This document shows, piece by piece, positions 53,340 to 63,440 of a stretch of DNA of 64,000 bases; positions within the stretch are counted from its first letter, which is position 1; every line of letters starts with the position of its first letter. The notes below the pieces were generated by a model. That model searched no databases. It was not told where the DNA came from and saw only the letters and a program-made list of their open reading frames with translations. This DNA is from Bordetella sp. 02P26C-1 (GTDB lineage: Bacteria > Pseudomonadota > Gammaproteobacteria > Burkholderiales > Burkholderiaceae_B). The position numbers were made by a program, and so were the translations under genes. The stretch spans positions 1 to 64,000 of the forward strand of contig NZ_WSJB01000001.1 in the NCBI RefSeq assembly GCF_009763255.1, read 5' to 3'.

Positions 53340-55649
53340 CTACGTGACCGGATGAGGTTCTCTGTGCAATGCTTGCAAAGCCTGGCGGAGTTTTTCAGCC
53401 GTATAGGGAGGGGCGCACAGCCTCAGTCCGGTTGCATCGAAAATGGCATTCGCGATAGCAGGCGCGCAAGGCAATGATGCCGATTCACCCACACCGAGCG
53501 GCGGTTCATCCTGTCGTGGCATCAGCAATACATCGACCTCGGGTATGTCGGTGAAGTTGATAATCGGGTAGGCGCCCCATTCGCGGCTGGTGACACCTTG
53601 CGGGCCGAAGGTGACCTGCTCGAGCAGAGTGCGGCTCAAGGCCTGGATGATGTTGCCATGCACTTGATGGCGCACGCCCGCGGGATTGACCATCATGCCG
53701 GCATCCTGGGCCACGGTGATACGGTCCACGCGTAGACGACCGGTGAGCGGGTCGATGTTGATGTCCACCACCCAGGCGGCCCATGCCGCGCCAAAGCCGG
53801 GGAATTTGCTATGGATATAGCGCGCATAGGCCAGGCCGCGTCCGCGCAACAAGCCATCCACGCCGGCAACGCCCCGACTACCGTGTGTATGTGGGCGCCA
53901 TTGCGCGCGTTCGCCGACGGCGGCAATCAGGTCACGCGCGCGCGTGTCGTCCAGATGCCGCAACCGATATTCAAGCGGATCGGCGCCGCTCAGATGCGCC
54001 AGTTCGTCGATCATGCTTTCGTGCGCGAACACATTAGGCAGTGCCGACACGCCGCGCAGCCATGATGCGCGCACCAACGGCGGCGTGTCATGGCAAACGA
54101 TGTTCATATTAGGGTAACGATAGGGCGGCATCGCGGTGCGATCACCCATTTGCAAGGTGCGCGGCTGATTGGAGATCGTGCCGGTCAACAATAGCGCGAG
54201 CAGGGGCGCATCGTTCGACGGATATCGTACGCCGAGGTCATAGGCGAGCAGATTGCCGTCTGCGTCTGTGGCGGCTTGCAAGTCGATCAGCTGGGCGGTG
54301 CCTTTAGGCTCCCATTGATGTTCCTGTTCGCGCGTCAGTTGCACGCGCACGGGCGCGCCCACGGCCATGGCGAGCAGCGCGGCATCGCCACACACATCGT
54401 CGGCGCAATTGCGGCCATAACAGCCAGACGCCTCGTACCGGATGATCTCGATATTGCCTTCGCCCAGCTGCAGCAACCGGTCCAGATCGGTGCGCAGCAT
54501 ATGCGGATTCTGCGTACCGGACCATATGATCAAACGGTCATCTCGATAGTCGGCCACCGCGCATGACGGGCCGATCGAGCCATGCATGTGATAGGGCCAG
54601 ACGTAGCTGCGGCGCACGACGTGGCGCGCGTGCGCAGGCGGCGTCGCGCCTAGCACTTCATCGGGCTGGCCTTGTCGATGGAGCGGGCGCGGCTCGGAGG
54701 GGTTCGCGCGTAGCGCGGTCTCCAGATCACTCAAATCTGGTGCGGGTGGTACAGGTTTCCACTGGATCTTCAGAGCCCGCATGGCGGCGATGGCTTGTTC
54801 CTCGCGGTCCGCCACCACACCGACGAAGTCGCCTTTGACCACGACCTGTACATTGCCCGGCAGATGCGCGACAGACGACTCATCGACAGCGATCAAGCTA
54901 TGCCCGATGAAGTCCCCGCCATCGCGTCCCGGATAAGGGGGGCGAATGACACGGCCATGCCGCATGCCGGGCACGCGCACGTCATGAACAAAGGTGAGTT
55001 CCCCGGTCGCCTTGGCCGGGATGTCGACGCGGTTGGCCGCCTTGCCCACGATCTCGTAGGATGACGCAGGCTTGAGAGGCACATCTTCGGCAAGCGTCAG
55101 TCGGTCATGCCGGCCGCGTACCAATTTTCCGTAGTGCAAGCTGCGTGTGTCCGACGCATCCTTGAATACGATGGCCCCCGCGCGCGCTTGTAACGCATGC
55201 ACAGGCACCTGCCAATGTTCGGCCGCGAGCTTTATCAAATGCTCGCGCGCTTGCGCGGCCGCGCGCCTCAGTGGTACTGCCGAGATCTGTATTGTGGCGC
55301 TGGCTATCGTGGGGCCTTGGTTTGGCGCGGCCTCGGTATGGCCGAGCACCATGTCCAGCCGCTCGAACGGGACCTCGATTTCCTCGGCCGCAATCTGCGC
55401 GAGGGAAGTGCGTATGCCCGTGCCCAGATCCACATGCCCGTTAAAGGCTTGCACCCGCCAACCACCAGGCGCTTCGGGTGCATCGAGCACTGCGATGAAT
55501 ATCTCCGGCGTTTTCGGCACATAATCCGTGGGCGCCCCGGGTTGCCCGGGCGCGGGCTTGGGTGGGGCAACTGGGTCACGGACAATCAACAGGACGCCCT
55601 GTTGATTCAACAACCCATCGTGCAGGGATTTGGGCGAGGGCAGACTCAT
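53340..55649 (-). CDS. Molybdopterin-binding subunit of a nicotinate dehydrogenase-like hydroxylase
   Basis: About 769 residues of the xanthine-dehydrogenase/aldehyde-oxidase Moco family. The start at 55649 (MSLPSPKSLHDGLLNQQGVL) lies 14 bp after nicF; the open frame further upstream shadows nicF. Moco features include NGHVDLGTGIRTSLAQIAAE, SGCYGRNCADDVCGDAALLA, and the catalytic-glutamate loop PPLGVGESASLPCAPAIANA. No signal peptide or heme motif. The canonical glutamate is here, not in NicB, so this is probably the catalytic subunit that hydroxylates nicotinate to 6-hydroxynicotinate, passing electrons to NicA and the NicB hemes. That division of labour is inferred. Confidence 0.85.
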   Translation of the reverse strand: MSLPSPKSLHDGLLNQQGVLLIVRDPVAPPKPAPGQPGAPTDYVPKTPEIFIAVLDAPEAPGGWRVQAFNGHVDLGTGIRTSLAQIAAEEIEVPFERLDMVLGHTEAAPNQGPTIASATIQISAVPLRRAAAQAREHLIKLAAEHWQVPVHALQARAGAIVFKDASDTRSLHYGKLVRGRHDRLTLAEDVPLKPASSYEIVGKAANRVDIPAKATGELTFVHDVRVPGMRHGRVIRPPYPGRDGGDFIGHSLIAVDESSVAHLPGNVQVVVKGDFVGVVADREEQAIAAMRALKIQWKPVPPAPDLSDLETALRANPSEPRPLHRQGQPDEVLGATPPAHARHVVRRSYVWPYHMHGSIGPSCAVADYRDDRLIIWSGTQNPHMLRTDLDRLLQLGEGNIEIIRYEASGCYGRNCADDVCGDAALLAMAVGAPVRVQLTREQEHQWEPKGTAQLIDLQAATDADGNLLAYDLGVRYPSNDAPLLALLLTGTISNQPRTLQMGDRTAMPPYRYPNMNIVCHDTPPLVRASWLRGVSALPNVFAHESMIDELAHLSGADPLEYRLRHLDDTRARDLIAAVGERAQWRPHTHGSRGVAGVDGLLRGRGLAYARYIHSKFPGFGAAWAAWVVDINIDPLTGRLRVDRITVAQDAGMMVNPAGVRHQVHGNIIQALSRTLLEQVTFGPQGVTSREWGAYPIINFTDIPEVDVLLMPRQDEPPLGVGESASLPCAPAIANAIFDATGLRLCAPPYTAEKLRQALQALHREPHPVT

Positions 55650-55663
55650 GGCAACGCGATTGC

Positions 55664-56332
55664 TTAACGCGAGACAGCCTGCGTGTCCGCGATGGCCTGC
55701 GCCAGCGGCATGACCGCGGCGTATTTCTGCGCCATGTCGAACAAGTTGGCGTCGTGCGGGCCAATGGCTCGGTCGCCCACGCAATCGGACACCACTAAGG
55801 GGCGGAAACCGGATTGCATGGCGTCGACCACACTGGCGCGCACGCACCCGCTGGTCACACAACCGGCAACCAGCAAGGTCTGCACGCCGCGTTGTGCCAG
55901 CCAGGGGGCAAGCATGGTGCCAAAGAACGCCGAAGGCGTGCTCTTGCGTACCACGTATTCGCCCGGCGCGGGCGCGAGCTGCGGGACGATTTGGCTCGCG
56001 GGGCTGTCTTCTTTCAAGGTCAGCATGCCGGGCACTTTCAGGCAGAAGATGTTCGTGTCCGCATCGTCGTCGGCGAACACGATACGGCTATGCGCCACTG
56101 GCCAGCCCTGCGCGCGTGCATGCGCGAGCAGGTGTTCGGTCTGCGCCATGGCTTCGGGGATATTGCCGCCACCAAACACCGCCGGATCGGCGAATCCATT
56201 GACGAAGTCGATGATCAACAGGCCAAAGGGCGCTTTCAAAGGCAGCGGGGTGCCAAAGCCCTGGCGGGCATAGGCGGAGACGTCGCCCTTGACGCCGTCG
56301 GTGGGAATGGTTTGAGTCGAGACGGTGTTCAT
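55664..56332 (-). CDS. nicF: Maleamate amidohydrolase
   Basis: A 222-residue isochorismatase-fold hydrolase releasing ammonia from maleamate to give maleate. The triad is visible: Asp in GLLIIDFVNGFADP, Lys in YVVRKSTPSAFFGT, Cys in LLVAGCVTSGCVRASVVDAM. It overlaps nicX by 4 bp. The next enzyme, maleate isomerase NicE, is not in the window and may lie past the right edge or elsewhere. Confidence 0.93.
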   Translation of the reverse strand: MNTVSTQTIPTDGVKGDVSAYARQGFGTPLPLKAPFGLLIIDFVNGFADPAVFGGGNIPEAMAQTEHLLAHARAQGWPVAHSRIVFADDDADTNIFCLKVPGMLTLKEDSPASQIVPQLAPAPGEYVVRKSTPSAFFGTMLAPWLAQRGVQTLLVAGCVTSGCVRASVVDAMQSGFRPLVVSDCVGDRAIGPHDANLFDMAQKYAAVMPLAQAIADTQAVSR

Positions 56333-57414
56333 TGCACGATTCCAACGAGTTGTTTGCGGCGCTCGGCGCGCGCGAGGCCTTCTTTATCCTGAACCACGCC
56401 ATCGATCACGGTAGCCTGGCCGTCGAGGCGAACCGAGCAGTTACGCATCGGGATATCGATGTGGCAAGCGGTAGTGCGATTGCCGCCGGCTTCGTTATTG
56501 GGACCCATGGACCACAGGAAGTTGCCTTCGAACGCGCGGGCATCCATGCCGATATGCGATTCTTTATCGTAGTGAGCCAGCATCGACCAATGCGCGCGCG
56601 GCTGCAGGCCCCAGCCCACGTGCGACACCGCGTAGGCTTCAGGGTCCTCGTACGAAGCCATGTATTCGCGCAGAATCTCGGCTTGCAAGCCGCCCTCGAT
56701 CGCGCGGACATAGCCGTCGCGGATCGTGAGCTTGATCGGGTCGTTGACGTATTCCTTGAGCGGCAGCAGGATGTCGCCACGATCCAGCACGACGACACCC
56801 TGGCTTTGGCCTTCGTTAGGCCAGGTCAGCACAAAGCCGCTGGGCCAGTGGTCCCAGCGTCCTGGCTCATCCACAAAGCCATATTCGCAGATGGCGGGGA
56901 ATTCGCCGAGCTGGCAGCGCAGATCCGTGCCAGCCTCGGACGTGATGTGCATTTCCTTGGCGGCTTTGATGTGCTCGGACGCGGCGATGACGCGTGCGCG
57001 ATCGGCCTCGGTGGGCACGAGCCGGCACAGGACCTCGGGCGGCTCGACGGCCAGCAGGATCTTGGTGCCGCTGCTCAGGATGTCGTGTTGTTCGGGCGAG
57101 AACAACAGCGTCATCAGGTCCAGCACCAGATCGCTGGCCTTCAGCGCGGCGATGGCGGCGGGATTGCCGGTCAGTGGCGTGGTGCCCAGATAGGCCAATG
57201 AATCACGAGACAGCGACTTCTCGGCATTGACGGGGGGCAAATCCAGGCGATTGACGCGCGCGCCCATGTCGCTGGCCGCGGCGATTGCGCAGCGCAAGGT
57301 CTGAGGATGCGTATCGGCGCCGGTGAGCACGGTGACGGTTTGACCGGCTTCCAGTTTGGACAGTTTAAGTACCTGTTTCCAGGCGTGGATCAGATCGATA
57401 TCGCTGACGGACAT
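56329..57414 (-). CDS. nicX: 2,5-dihydroxypyridine 5,6-dioxygenase
   Basis: A 361-residue extradiol-type, iron-dependent dioxygenase with an aminopeptidase-like fold (M29-related), cleaving 2,5-dihydroxypyridine to N-formylmaleamate. The ATG at 57414 follows TTGGAG with 7-bp spacing; upstream codons in the frame are shadow. Likely iron ligands are the His of AVSHVGWG and the His/Asp of TACHIDIPMRN. It is followed by nicF with a 4-bp overlap. Confidence 0.93.
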   Translation of the reverse strand: MSVSDIDLIHAWKQVLKLSKLEAGQTVTVLTGADTHPQTLRCAIAAASDMGARVNRLDLPPVNAEKSLSRDSLAYLGTTPLTGNPAAIAALKASDLVLDLMTLLFSPEQHDILSSGTKILLAVEPPEVLCRLVPTEADRARVIAASEHIKAAKEMHITSEAGTDLRCQLGEFPAICEYGFVDEPGRWDHWPSGFVLTWPNEGQSQGVVVLDRGDILLPLKEYVNDPIKLTIRDGYVRAIEGGLQAEILREYMASYEDPEAYAVSHVGWGLQPRAHWSMLAHYDKESHIGMDARAFEGNFLWSMGPNNEAGGNRTTACHIDIPMRNCSVRLDGQATVIDGVVQDKEGLARAERRKQLVGIVQ

Positions 57415-57475
57415 GGCGGGCTCCAAATAGCGAGAGAGGGGGGGCTGGCCCCCGCAAGCAACGTGAGGCGATGCG

Positions 57476-58330
57476 TTAACGTACAGCGTCCAGGCGCTGA
57501 CCCAGAAAATCACCGAACGCGGCGTAGAAACCTTCCTCGTTATCCCACGGAATCATATGCCCGGCATCCGGCACGCGCACATGCTGAGTCTGGCCGGCGA
57601 GCTTCTGCCATTCCGCCACGTCCTCGTCGCGCACGACATCGCCGCGTTCAGCGGTCATGAGCAGCATGGGCGTCTGGATTTTCGGCAGATCCGCATGAAT
57701 ATCGTCGCGGCCAAAATCCTCGAAACTCTGCACGATGGCCGGTTCATAGCAGGTGTGCAACCATTGTGCCCGCAGACGCAGCTGCGCCTCGGTCCAGGTC
57801 GGGCAGAACGCGCGCATCGCCTCGGCATCCATGCCGTGCGTGGCCTGGCGGATCGAATCTACATACCAGGGCAACTTGGCCGGGTAGGGGCGACGGCCGG
57901 GGCCGGATACCGGAGGATCGACGGCCACCAGGTGCGTCAGGCCGGCCGGTTGCGTGCGCGCAGCACGTACCGCGATACGCGCGCCCATTGAGTGGCCCAC
58001 GTAGGCGTAGCGCGTCAGACCCAGCGCCTCGGTCAGGGCGAGTACGTCAGCGGCTTGCGCATCCAGGCCATAGTCCAGACCAGGACCCGACGACGACAGA
58101 CCGCGGCCGCGCACGTCCAGCACATAGGTATCGAAATGCTGACCCAGCCGTTCGGCGACAAAGCCCCAGGTGACAGCCGGGCTGGTGATCCCTGGGATCA
58201 GCACGATGGCGGGACGATTCGCGCGCGCGCCGTCTTGGCCGCCGTAGCGCAGGTAGTGTTGACGGATGCCATTGGCATGCACGTTGGCGCCGTAGAGAAA
58301 GGTGGAGGGGGACGCTTGCGTCGTGGGCAC
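57476..58330 (-). CDS. nicD: N-formylmaleamate deformylase
   Basis: A 284-residue alpha/beta hydrolase converting N-formylmaleamate to maleamate and formate. The nucleophile is in YVGHSMGARIAVRAAR and the base in PDAGHMIPWDNEEGFY. The start is a GTG at 58330 with CTGGAG 6 bp upstream. It is the first gene of the leftward nic operon (nicD-nicX-nicF-Moco subunit), with a 61-bp gap before nicX. Confidence 0.92.
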   Translation of the reverse strand: MPTTQASPSTFLYGANVHANGIRQHYLRYGGQDGARANRPAIVLIPGITSPAVTWGFVAERLGQHFDTYVLDVRGRGLSSSGPGLDYGLDAQAADVLALTEALGLTRYAYVGHSMGARIAVRAARTQPAGLTHLVAVDPPVSGPGRRPYPAKLPWYVDSIRQATHGMDAEAMRAFCPTWTEAQLRLRAQWLHTCYEPAIVQSFEDFGRDDIHADLPKIQTPMLLMTAERGDVVRDEDVAEWQKLAGQTQHVRVPDAGHMIPWDNEEGFYAAFGDFLGQRLDAVR

Positions 58331-58406
58331 TTGAGTCTCCAGAGGAAAGAGGTCGGCACGGAGCGTCCCGGTCTCCGGGCGGCATCCATGTGGGCGTATT
58401 CAAAAA

Positions 58407-58423
58407 ATACAGCGTAGACGCTC
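58407..58423. promoter_or_regulatory. Candidate NicR/BpsR box 1 (nicD side)
   Basis: ATACAGCGTAGACGCTC includes the near-palindrome AGCGT-AG-ACGCT (58411-58422). The same 17-bp sequence, with one centre change and inverted, occurs at 58551-58567. It lies about 77-93 bp before nicD. A TATATATTG run immediately to its right (58424-58432, read leftward) could be the -10 of the nicD promoter, which the bound regulator would cover. Confidence 0.6.
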
Positions 58424-58550
58424 AATATATAGAAATTGCCAGCGCGCCGCAATGCGCTGTAGCGGCCAGAAAACTCTAGGGAAAACACCTAGATAGATTG
58501 TGCATTGAATTCTTGTGTTTCATTCTGGGTGCCGGTAAATTTTAAAAAAA

Positions 58551-58567
58551 GAGCGTATACGCTGTAT
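58551..58567. promoter_or_regulatory. Candidate NicR/BpsR box 2 (nicC side)
   Basis: GAGCGTATACGCTGTAT is the inverted match of box 1 and contains a perfect 12-bp palindrome AGCGTATACGCT (58552-58563). It lies about 72 bp before nicC, between an AT-rich stretch (AAATTTTAAAAAAA) and the nicC leader. The central TATACG may also serve as a -10 element. The two box centres are 141 bp apart. The remainder of this 308-bp divergent gap shows no gene. Confidence 0.62.
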
Positions 58568-58620
58568 TGATAATCCTCAAACCGACCCCTGACATTGCGG
58601 TCGTCGGCGCGAATTTTTGA

Positions 58621-59793
<1,173 letters not shown>

Positions 59794-59823
59794 GCTCTCA
59801 CCTTTTTATCCAGGGCCCTCGTC

Positions 59824-60366
59824 ATGAACCGCCACGCCGTCGCTTCAAGCGCTGCAGATCACCCGGACACGATTTCGTTATCGGTCAACGGTCAGGCGTG
59901 TGCGGTTGTGGCGGACGCGGCCACGCCGCTATTGCTGGTGCTACGCAACGACTTGGGCCTGAACGGTCCGAAGTACGGCTGCGGTCTCGGGGAATGCGGG
60001 GCGTGCACCGTGCTGATCGATGGCGTAGCCGCGCGATCATGTGTCATCCCGGTCAAGGGCGCTGTAGGCCGCGAGGTCACGACCTTGGAGGGGCTGGGCG
60101 ACAGCCGTTGCCCCGGACCGACGCAACAAGCCTTCATCTCTTGTCAGGCTGCGCAGTGCGGCTATTGTCTCAATGGCATGATCATGACGGTTGAGGCCTT
60201 GTTGCGGCGTCATCCCAATCCCTCCGAAACGATGATCCGGCAAGAGCTGCGTCATAACCTGTGCCGTTGTGGCACGCATCTGGAAATTCTGGAGGCCGCG
60301 CGTGAAGCCGCCGTGCTGCGTGCGCAAGCTTCTATCGCGTCTCCTTCCAAGGATAAAGAGCTGTGA
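59824..60366 (+). CDS. nicA: Nicotinate dehydrogenase [2Fe-2S] subunit
   Basis: A 180-residue subunit with two iron-sulfur clusters: plant-type cysteines at 53, 58, 61 and 73 (YGCGLGECGACTVLID) and a second cluster from SCQAAQCGYCLNG with LCRCGTHLEI. It passes electrons from the Moco centre. The stop shares bases with the GTG start of nicB (GTGA), so the two are coupled. Confidence 0.94.
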   Translation: MNRHAVASSAADHPDTISLSVNGQACAVVADAATPLLLVLRNDLGLNGPKYGCGLGECGACTVLIDGVAARSCVIPVKGAVGREVTTLEGLGDSRCPGPTQQAFISCQAAQCGYCLNGMIMTVEALLRRHPNPSETMIRQELRHNLCRCGTHLEILEAAREAAVLRAQASIASPSKDKEL

Positions 60367-63353
60367 GCGGCGCCGATCTCATCGACGTCAGCAAGGCGCA
60401 GCCGGTAGCTGTGCCTGAGGGCGTTCTGCATGGCGCGCTGGTGCGTCCGGCCAAAATGCGCTGGGATGGCCAGCGTTATCTGGGCACGCAGCTCATTGAT
60501 ATCGATATCGACGCGGGATCGTCGCAATCCGGCGTCGTGCAGGTGGTGCGCTTGGCGAACTACGTGGGGGTGGTGGCCGTCTCGGCCGTCCAGGCCCGCC
60601 AGGCCGCCGAAGCCTTGCGGGTGCACTGGCAATCGCGCGACATCGCGGCCAATCGCGCTTCGGTTGAAGCGACCGCTGGCGATGCACCCGCCTATACCTG
60701 GCACACAATGCCGCAAGCTGGGCAAGATAACCCGTCGGTAACGGCGTGGTCTTCGTCCAGCCATGCAACGGTGTGGCTATCCTGCCCCCCGTCATATCAA
60801 GAAATCGTGCGCGCTGAACTCGGCGCGCTTTTAGGGCTGGCGCCTGAACGCATCACGCTGGTTGAGTCGGGTGTGGCACACCGCTCGCATCCGCTGGATG
60901 TACTGGATGCTGCGGCCGATGCGAGCCTGCTGTCGCGCGCGGTCGGTCGGCCGGTACGCTTGCCGGTACGCAGCGTGGGCCAGGGCGCCGAAATCCGATT
61001 GCATCGTAGGGCGACGGCGCCATCTCGCCAACATGCGGATACCACCGGTGGAGCAACCTCGCCGTCGGTGTCCGCCACGGACGCCGCATGGATATCTGAA
61101 ACGCCCTGGGCGCTACGCCCAAGTCTCGCGCGTCTGCTCAGCCAGCCCATGCATGCCGATCCCGTGGCCTGGCCGCAAGTCATGGATTCGCCGGTGCAGG
61201 CGCCGGCTGGCTTGGATTCGGGCGGACCCCTAACGCACGCCTCGCTCGCCGAGCTTGAGGCCTTGCAGGTGTTCGCGCAAGAAACCTGGTTGGATGAGCA
61301 GGCGGCACAATCCAAAGCGGATCCGGTGGCGTATCGGCTGGCGCAGTTACCGCCCGGGCCCGCCCGGACCCTCACGCAGCGTGTGGCCGAGCAAGCGAAC
61401 TGGGCTGCGTTGGGCGCGCCGCGCGAGGCGTCACGGCTGCCGCATGAAGAAACCAGTAAGCCGGAGGCCGGGGCAGCCGATTCGGCATTGACGGTCCGTA
61501 GGCATGACGATGGCGCCACGTCAGTACTGCGCGGACGAGGCTTTGCCGCCGCGCATGTACGTGACGCTGAAACGACCGAGAACGGCAGTGAGACCTGGGC
61601 AGCTTGGGTCGTCGAAGTGGAAGTCGAACCCAAAACGGGACGCGTCGATGTGACGCGCCTGGTGGTTGGCCACGACAGCCAGTCCCTGCAAACTGCCCAG
61701 CAAGCAACGGTTCGCGAACAGGACCCGCTGCTATTAAACGCCGCGCGGCGCTTGTTGCAGGCTCCCGCGTCCTTTGATGATTGGGGCGCAGCCGGCGCGG
61801 GCGCGAGTTTCGCACAAACAGATTTTGATGTGGCGTCGTCCTCGCTGCAGGTGGCAGGCGAGACGGCGATAGATAGGCCTATCGATAGCGGTCAACTCGC
61901 GCTCGATGGCGTGATGACCTTGCCCGCCGCTGCCGCGATTGGCAATGCGATTTTCAACGCCACGGGTGTGCGCCTGCGCGAAGTGCCGTTCAATGCGGCG
62001 AAACTGCGCGACGAGCTCGCTGGCACCTCGCCGCTCGCAAAGGATGCAGCGTCACTCGGCTGGCTACGGCGCGGTGGCGTATGGCTCGCCGCCGGGGCAA
62101 GCGCCGTGGCGGGGTTGGTGACCATGGCGTGGCCGCTCAAGCCGGCTATCGCCCCTACCGCAGGCCCCGATGTCTCTTTATATTCCGCCGCAGCGATCGA
62201 GCGCGGCAGGCTGGTGGCCGCCGCCGGCGACTGCGTGGTCTGCCATACCGCGCCCAACGGGAAGCAGAATGCTGGCGGTCTGGCGCTGGACACGCCGTTT
62301 GGCACCATCTACACCACCAACATCACGCCGGATAACGAGACCGGCATCGGACAGTGGTCGTATCGCGCGTTCGAACGCGCCATGCGCGAGGGCGTGCACC
62401 GCGACGGGCGGCAGCTTTACCCCGCCTTTCCCTACACGGCATTCGCCAAAATGACGGATGCCGATATGCAGGCCTTGTACGCCTATCTGATGGTGCAGCC
62501 GCCCGTGCGCAGCGAACCGCCCAAGACCGAGCTGGCGTTCCCGTACAACATGCGCGGGCTGCTGGCGGGATGGAATGTGCTTTTCCATGACTCGGGTGTG
62601 TATCAGCCGGACCCCACGCAGTCGCTCGCCTGGAATCGTGGCGCTTATCTTGTGCAGGGTGCGGGTCACTGCGCGGCTTGCCACTCGCCGCGCAACGCGT
62701 TGGGGGCCGAGAAGACCGGAATAGAGAATTATCTGGCCGGCGGTGAGGCCGAGGGCTGGGAGGCCCCGGCATTGAATCGTCTGGCCACGGGCGCGCGCCC
62801 TTGGACCGAAGATTCGCTGGTGCAATACCTGCGCACCGGTTATTCCGCCAACCATGGCGTGGCCGCGGGGCCGATGGCACCGGTGATACATGGGTTGGCC
62901 GAAATGCCCGAATCGGACGTGCGCGCCATCGCGACGTATTTGCTGAATCTGCCTGGCAGCCCCAAGCCTGCCGCAGCCTCTGAGACGCTGACCGCCGACG
63001 CGAGCGCGCGCGTGTTCGCGGGCCGGGCCAATGGCGAACGTATTTATCAAAACGCTTGCGCGGTCTGCCATGAGGCCTCTTCCGGGCCCACGCTCTTCGG
63101 CGTCAAGCCTTTGTTGTCGACGAACACGAACCTGTACGCTGCAACACCAGACAATCTTGTGCAGGTGATTCTGCATGGAATTCAAAATCCGGCCAATGAC
63201 GAGCTGGGCTACATGCCTGGATTCAAGGATAGTCTGGACGATGATCAAGTGCAGGATCTGTTGAGTTATTTAAGGGCGCGTTTTGCGCCGCAAGAACCTG
63301 AGTGGACCGATAGCCGCGCGTTGATCGGTCGAATACGGGATCAAGCCCATTGA
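60363..63353 (+). CDS. nicB: Nicotinate dehydrogenase large subunit, degenerate Moco half fused to three cytochrome c domains
   Basis: A 996-residue protein from a GTG start. Residues about 1-560 keep scattered homology to Moco subunits (EGVLHGALVRPAKMRWDGQR, LRGRGFAAAHVRDAE, TLPAAAAIGNAIFNATGVRL) but lack the GVGE glutamate; the aligned region reads IDSGQLALDGVM. A membrane helix (about 570-590, VWLAAGASAVAGLVTMAWPL) follows. Three c-type heme motifs are at 624 (CVVCH), 770 (CAACH) and 899 (CAVCH). It probably anchors the complex and carries electrons to the respiratory chain; Pseudomonas NicB combines a full Moco domain with cytochromes. The missing catalytic residue suggests the gene at 53340 supplies the active site. 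Confidence 0.88.
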   Translation: MSGADLIDVSKAQPVAVPEGVLHGALVRPAKMRWDGQRYLGTQLIDIDIDAGSSQSGVVQVVRLANYVGVVAVSAVQARQAAEALRVHWQSRDIAANRASVEATAGDAPAYTWHTMPQAGQDNPSVTAWSSSSHATVWLSCPPSYQEIVRAELGALLGLAPERITLVESGVAHRSHPLDVLDAAADASLLSRAVGRPVRLPVRSVGQGAEIRLHRRATAPSRQHADTTGGATSPSVSATDAAWISETPWALRPSLARLLSQPMHADPVAWPQVMDSPVQAPAGLDSGGPLTHASLAELEALQVFAQETWLDEQAAQSKADPVAYRLAQLPPGPARTLTQRVAEQANWAALGAPREASRLPHEETSKPEAGAADSALTVRRHDDGATSVLRGRGFAAAHVRDAETTENGSETWAAWVVEVEVEPKTGRVDVTRLVVGHDSQSLQTAQQATVREQDPLLLNAARRLLQAPASFDDWGAAGAGASFAQTDFDVASSSLQVAGETAIDRPIDSGQLALDGVMTLPAAAAIGNAIFNATGVRLREVPFNAAKLRDELAGTSPLAKDAASLGWLRRGGVWLAAGASAVAGLVTMAWPLKPAIAPTAGPDVSLYSAAAIERGRLVAAAGDCVVCHTAPNGKQNAGGLALDTPFGTIYTTNITPDNETGIGQWSYRAFERAMREGVHRDGRQLYPAFPYTAFAKMTDADMQALYAYLMVQPPVRSEPPKTELAFPYNMRGLLAGWNVLFHDSGVYQPDPTQSLAWNRGAYLVQGAGHCAACHSPRNALGAEKTGIENYLAGGEAEGWEAPALNRLATGARPWTEDSLVQYLRTGYSANHGVAAGPMAPVIHGLAEMPESDVRAIATYLLNLPGSPKPAAASETLTADASARVFAGRANGERIYQNACAVCHEASSGPTLFGVKPLLSTNTNLYAATPDNLVQVILHGIQNPANDELGYMPGFKDSLDDDQVQDLLSYLRARFAPQEPEWTDSRALIGRIRDQAH

Positions 63354-63440
63354 TGCGGCATGCCACTGCATTACTGAGCCTGATTATTTAACTGCGCGAA
63401 AGCGCGAGACGAGCAACGGCCAAACCGCGTAGGAGTAGCC

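Noticed and set aside
62178-63248. Minus-strand open frame of about 356 codons opposite the cytochrome part of nicB
   Set aside because: Antisense shadow of three CxxCH heme domains.
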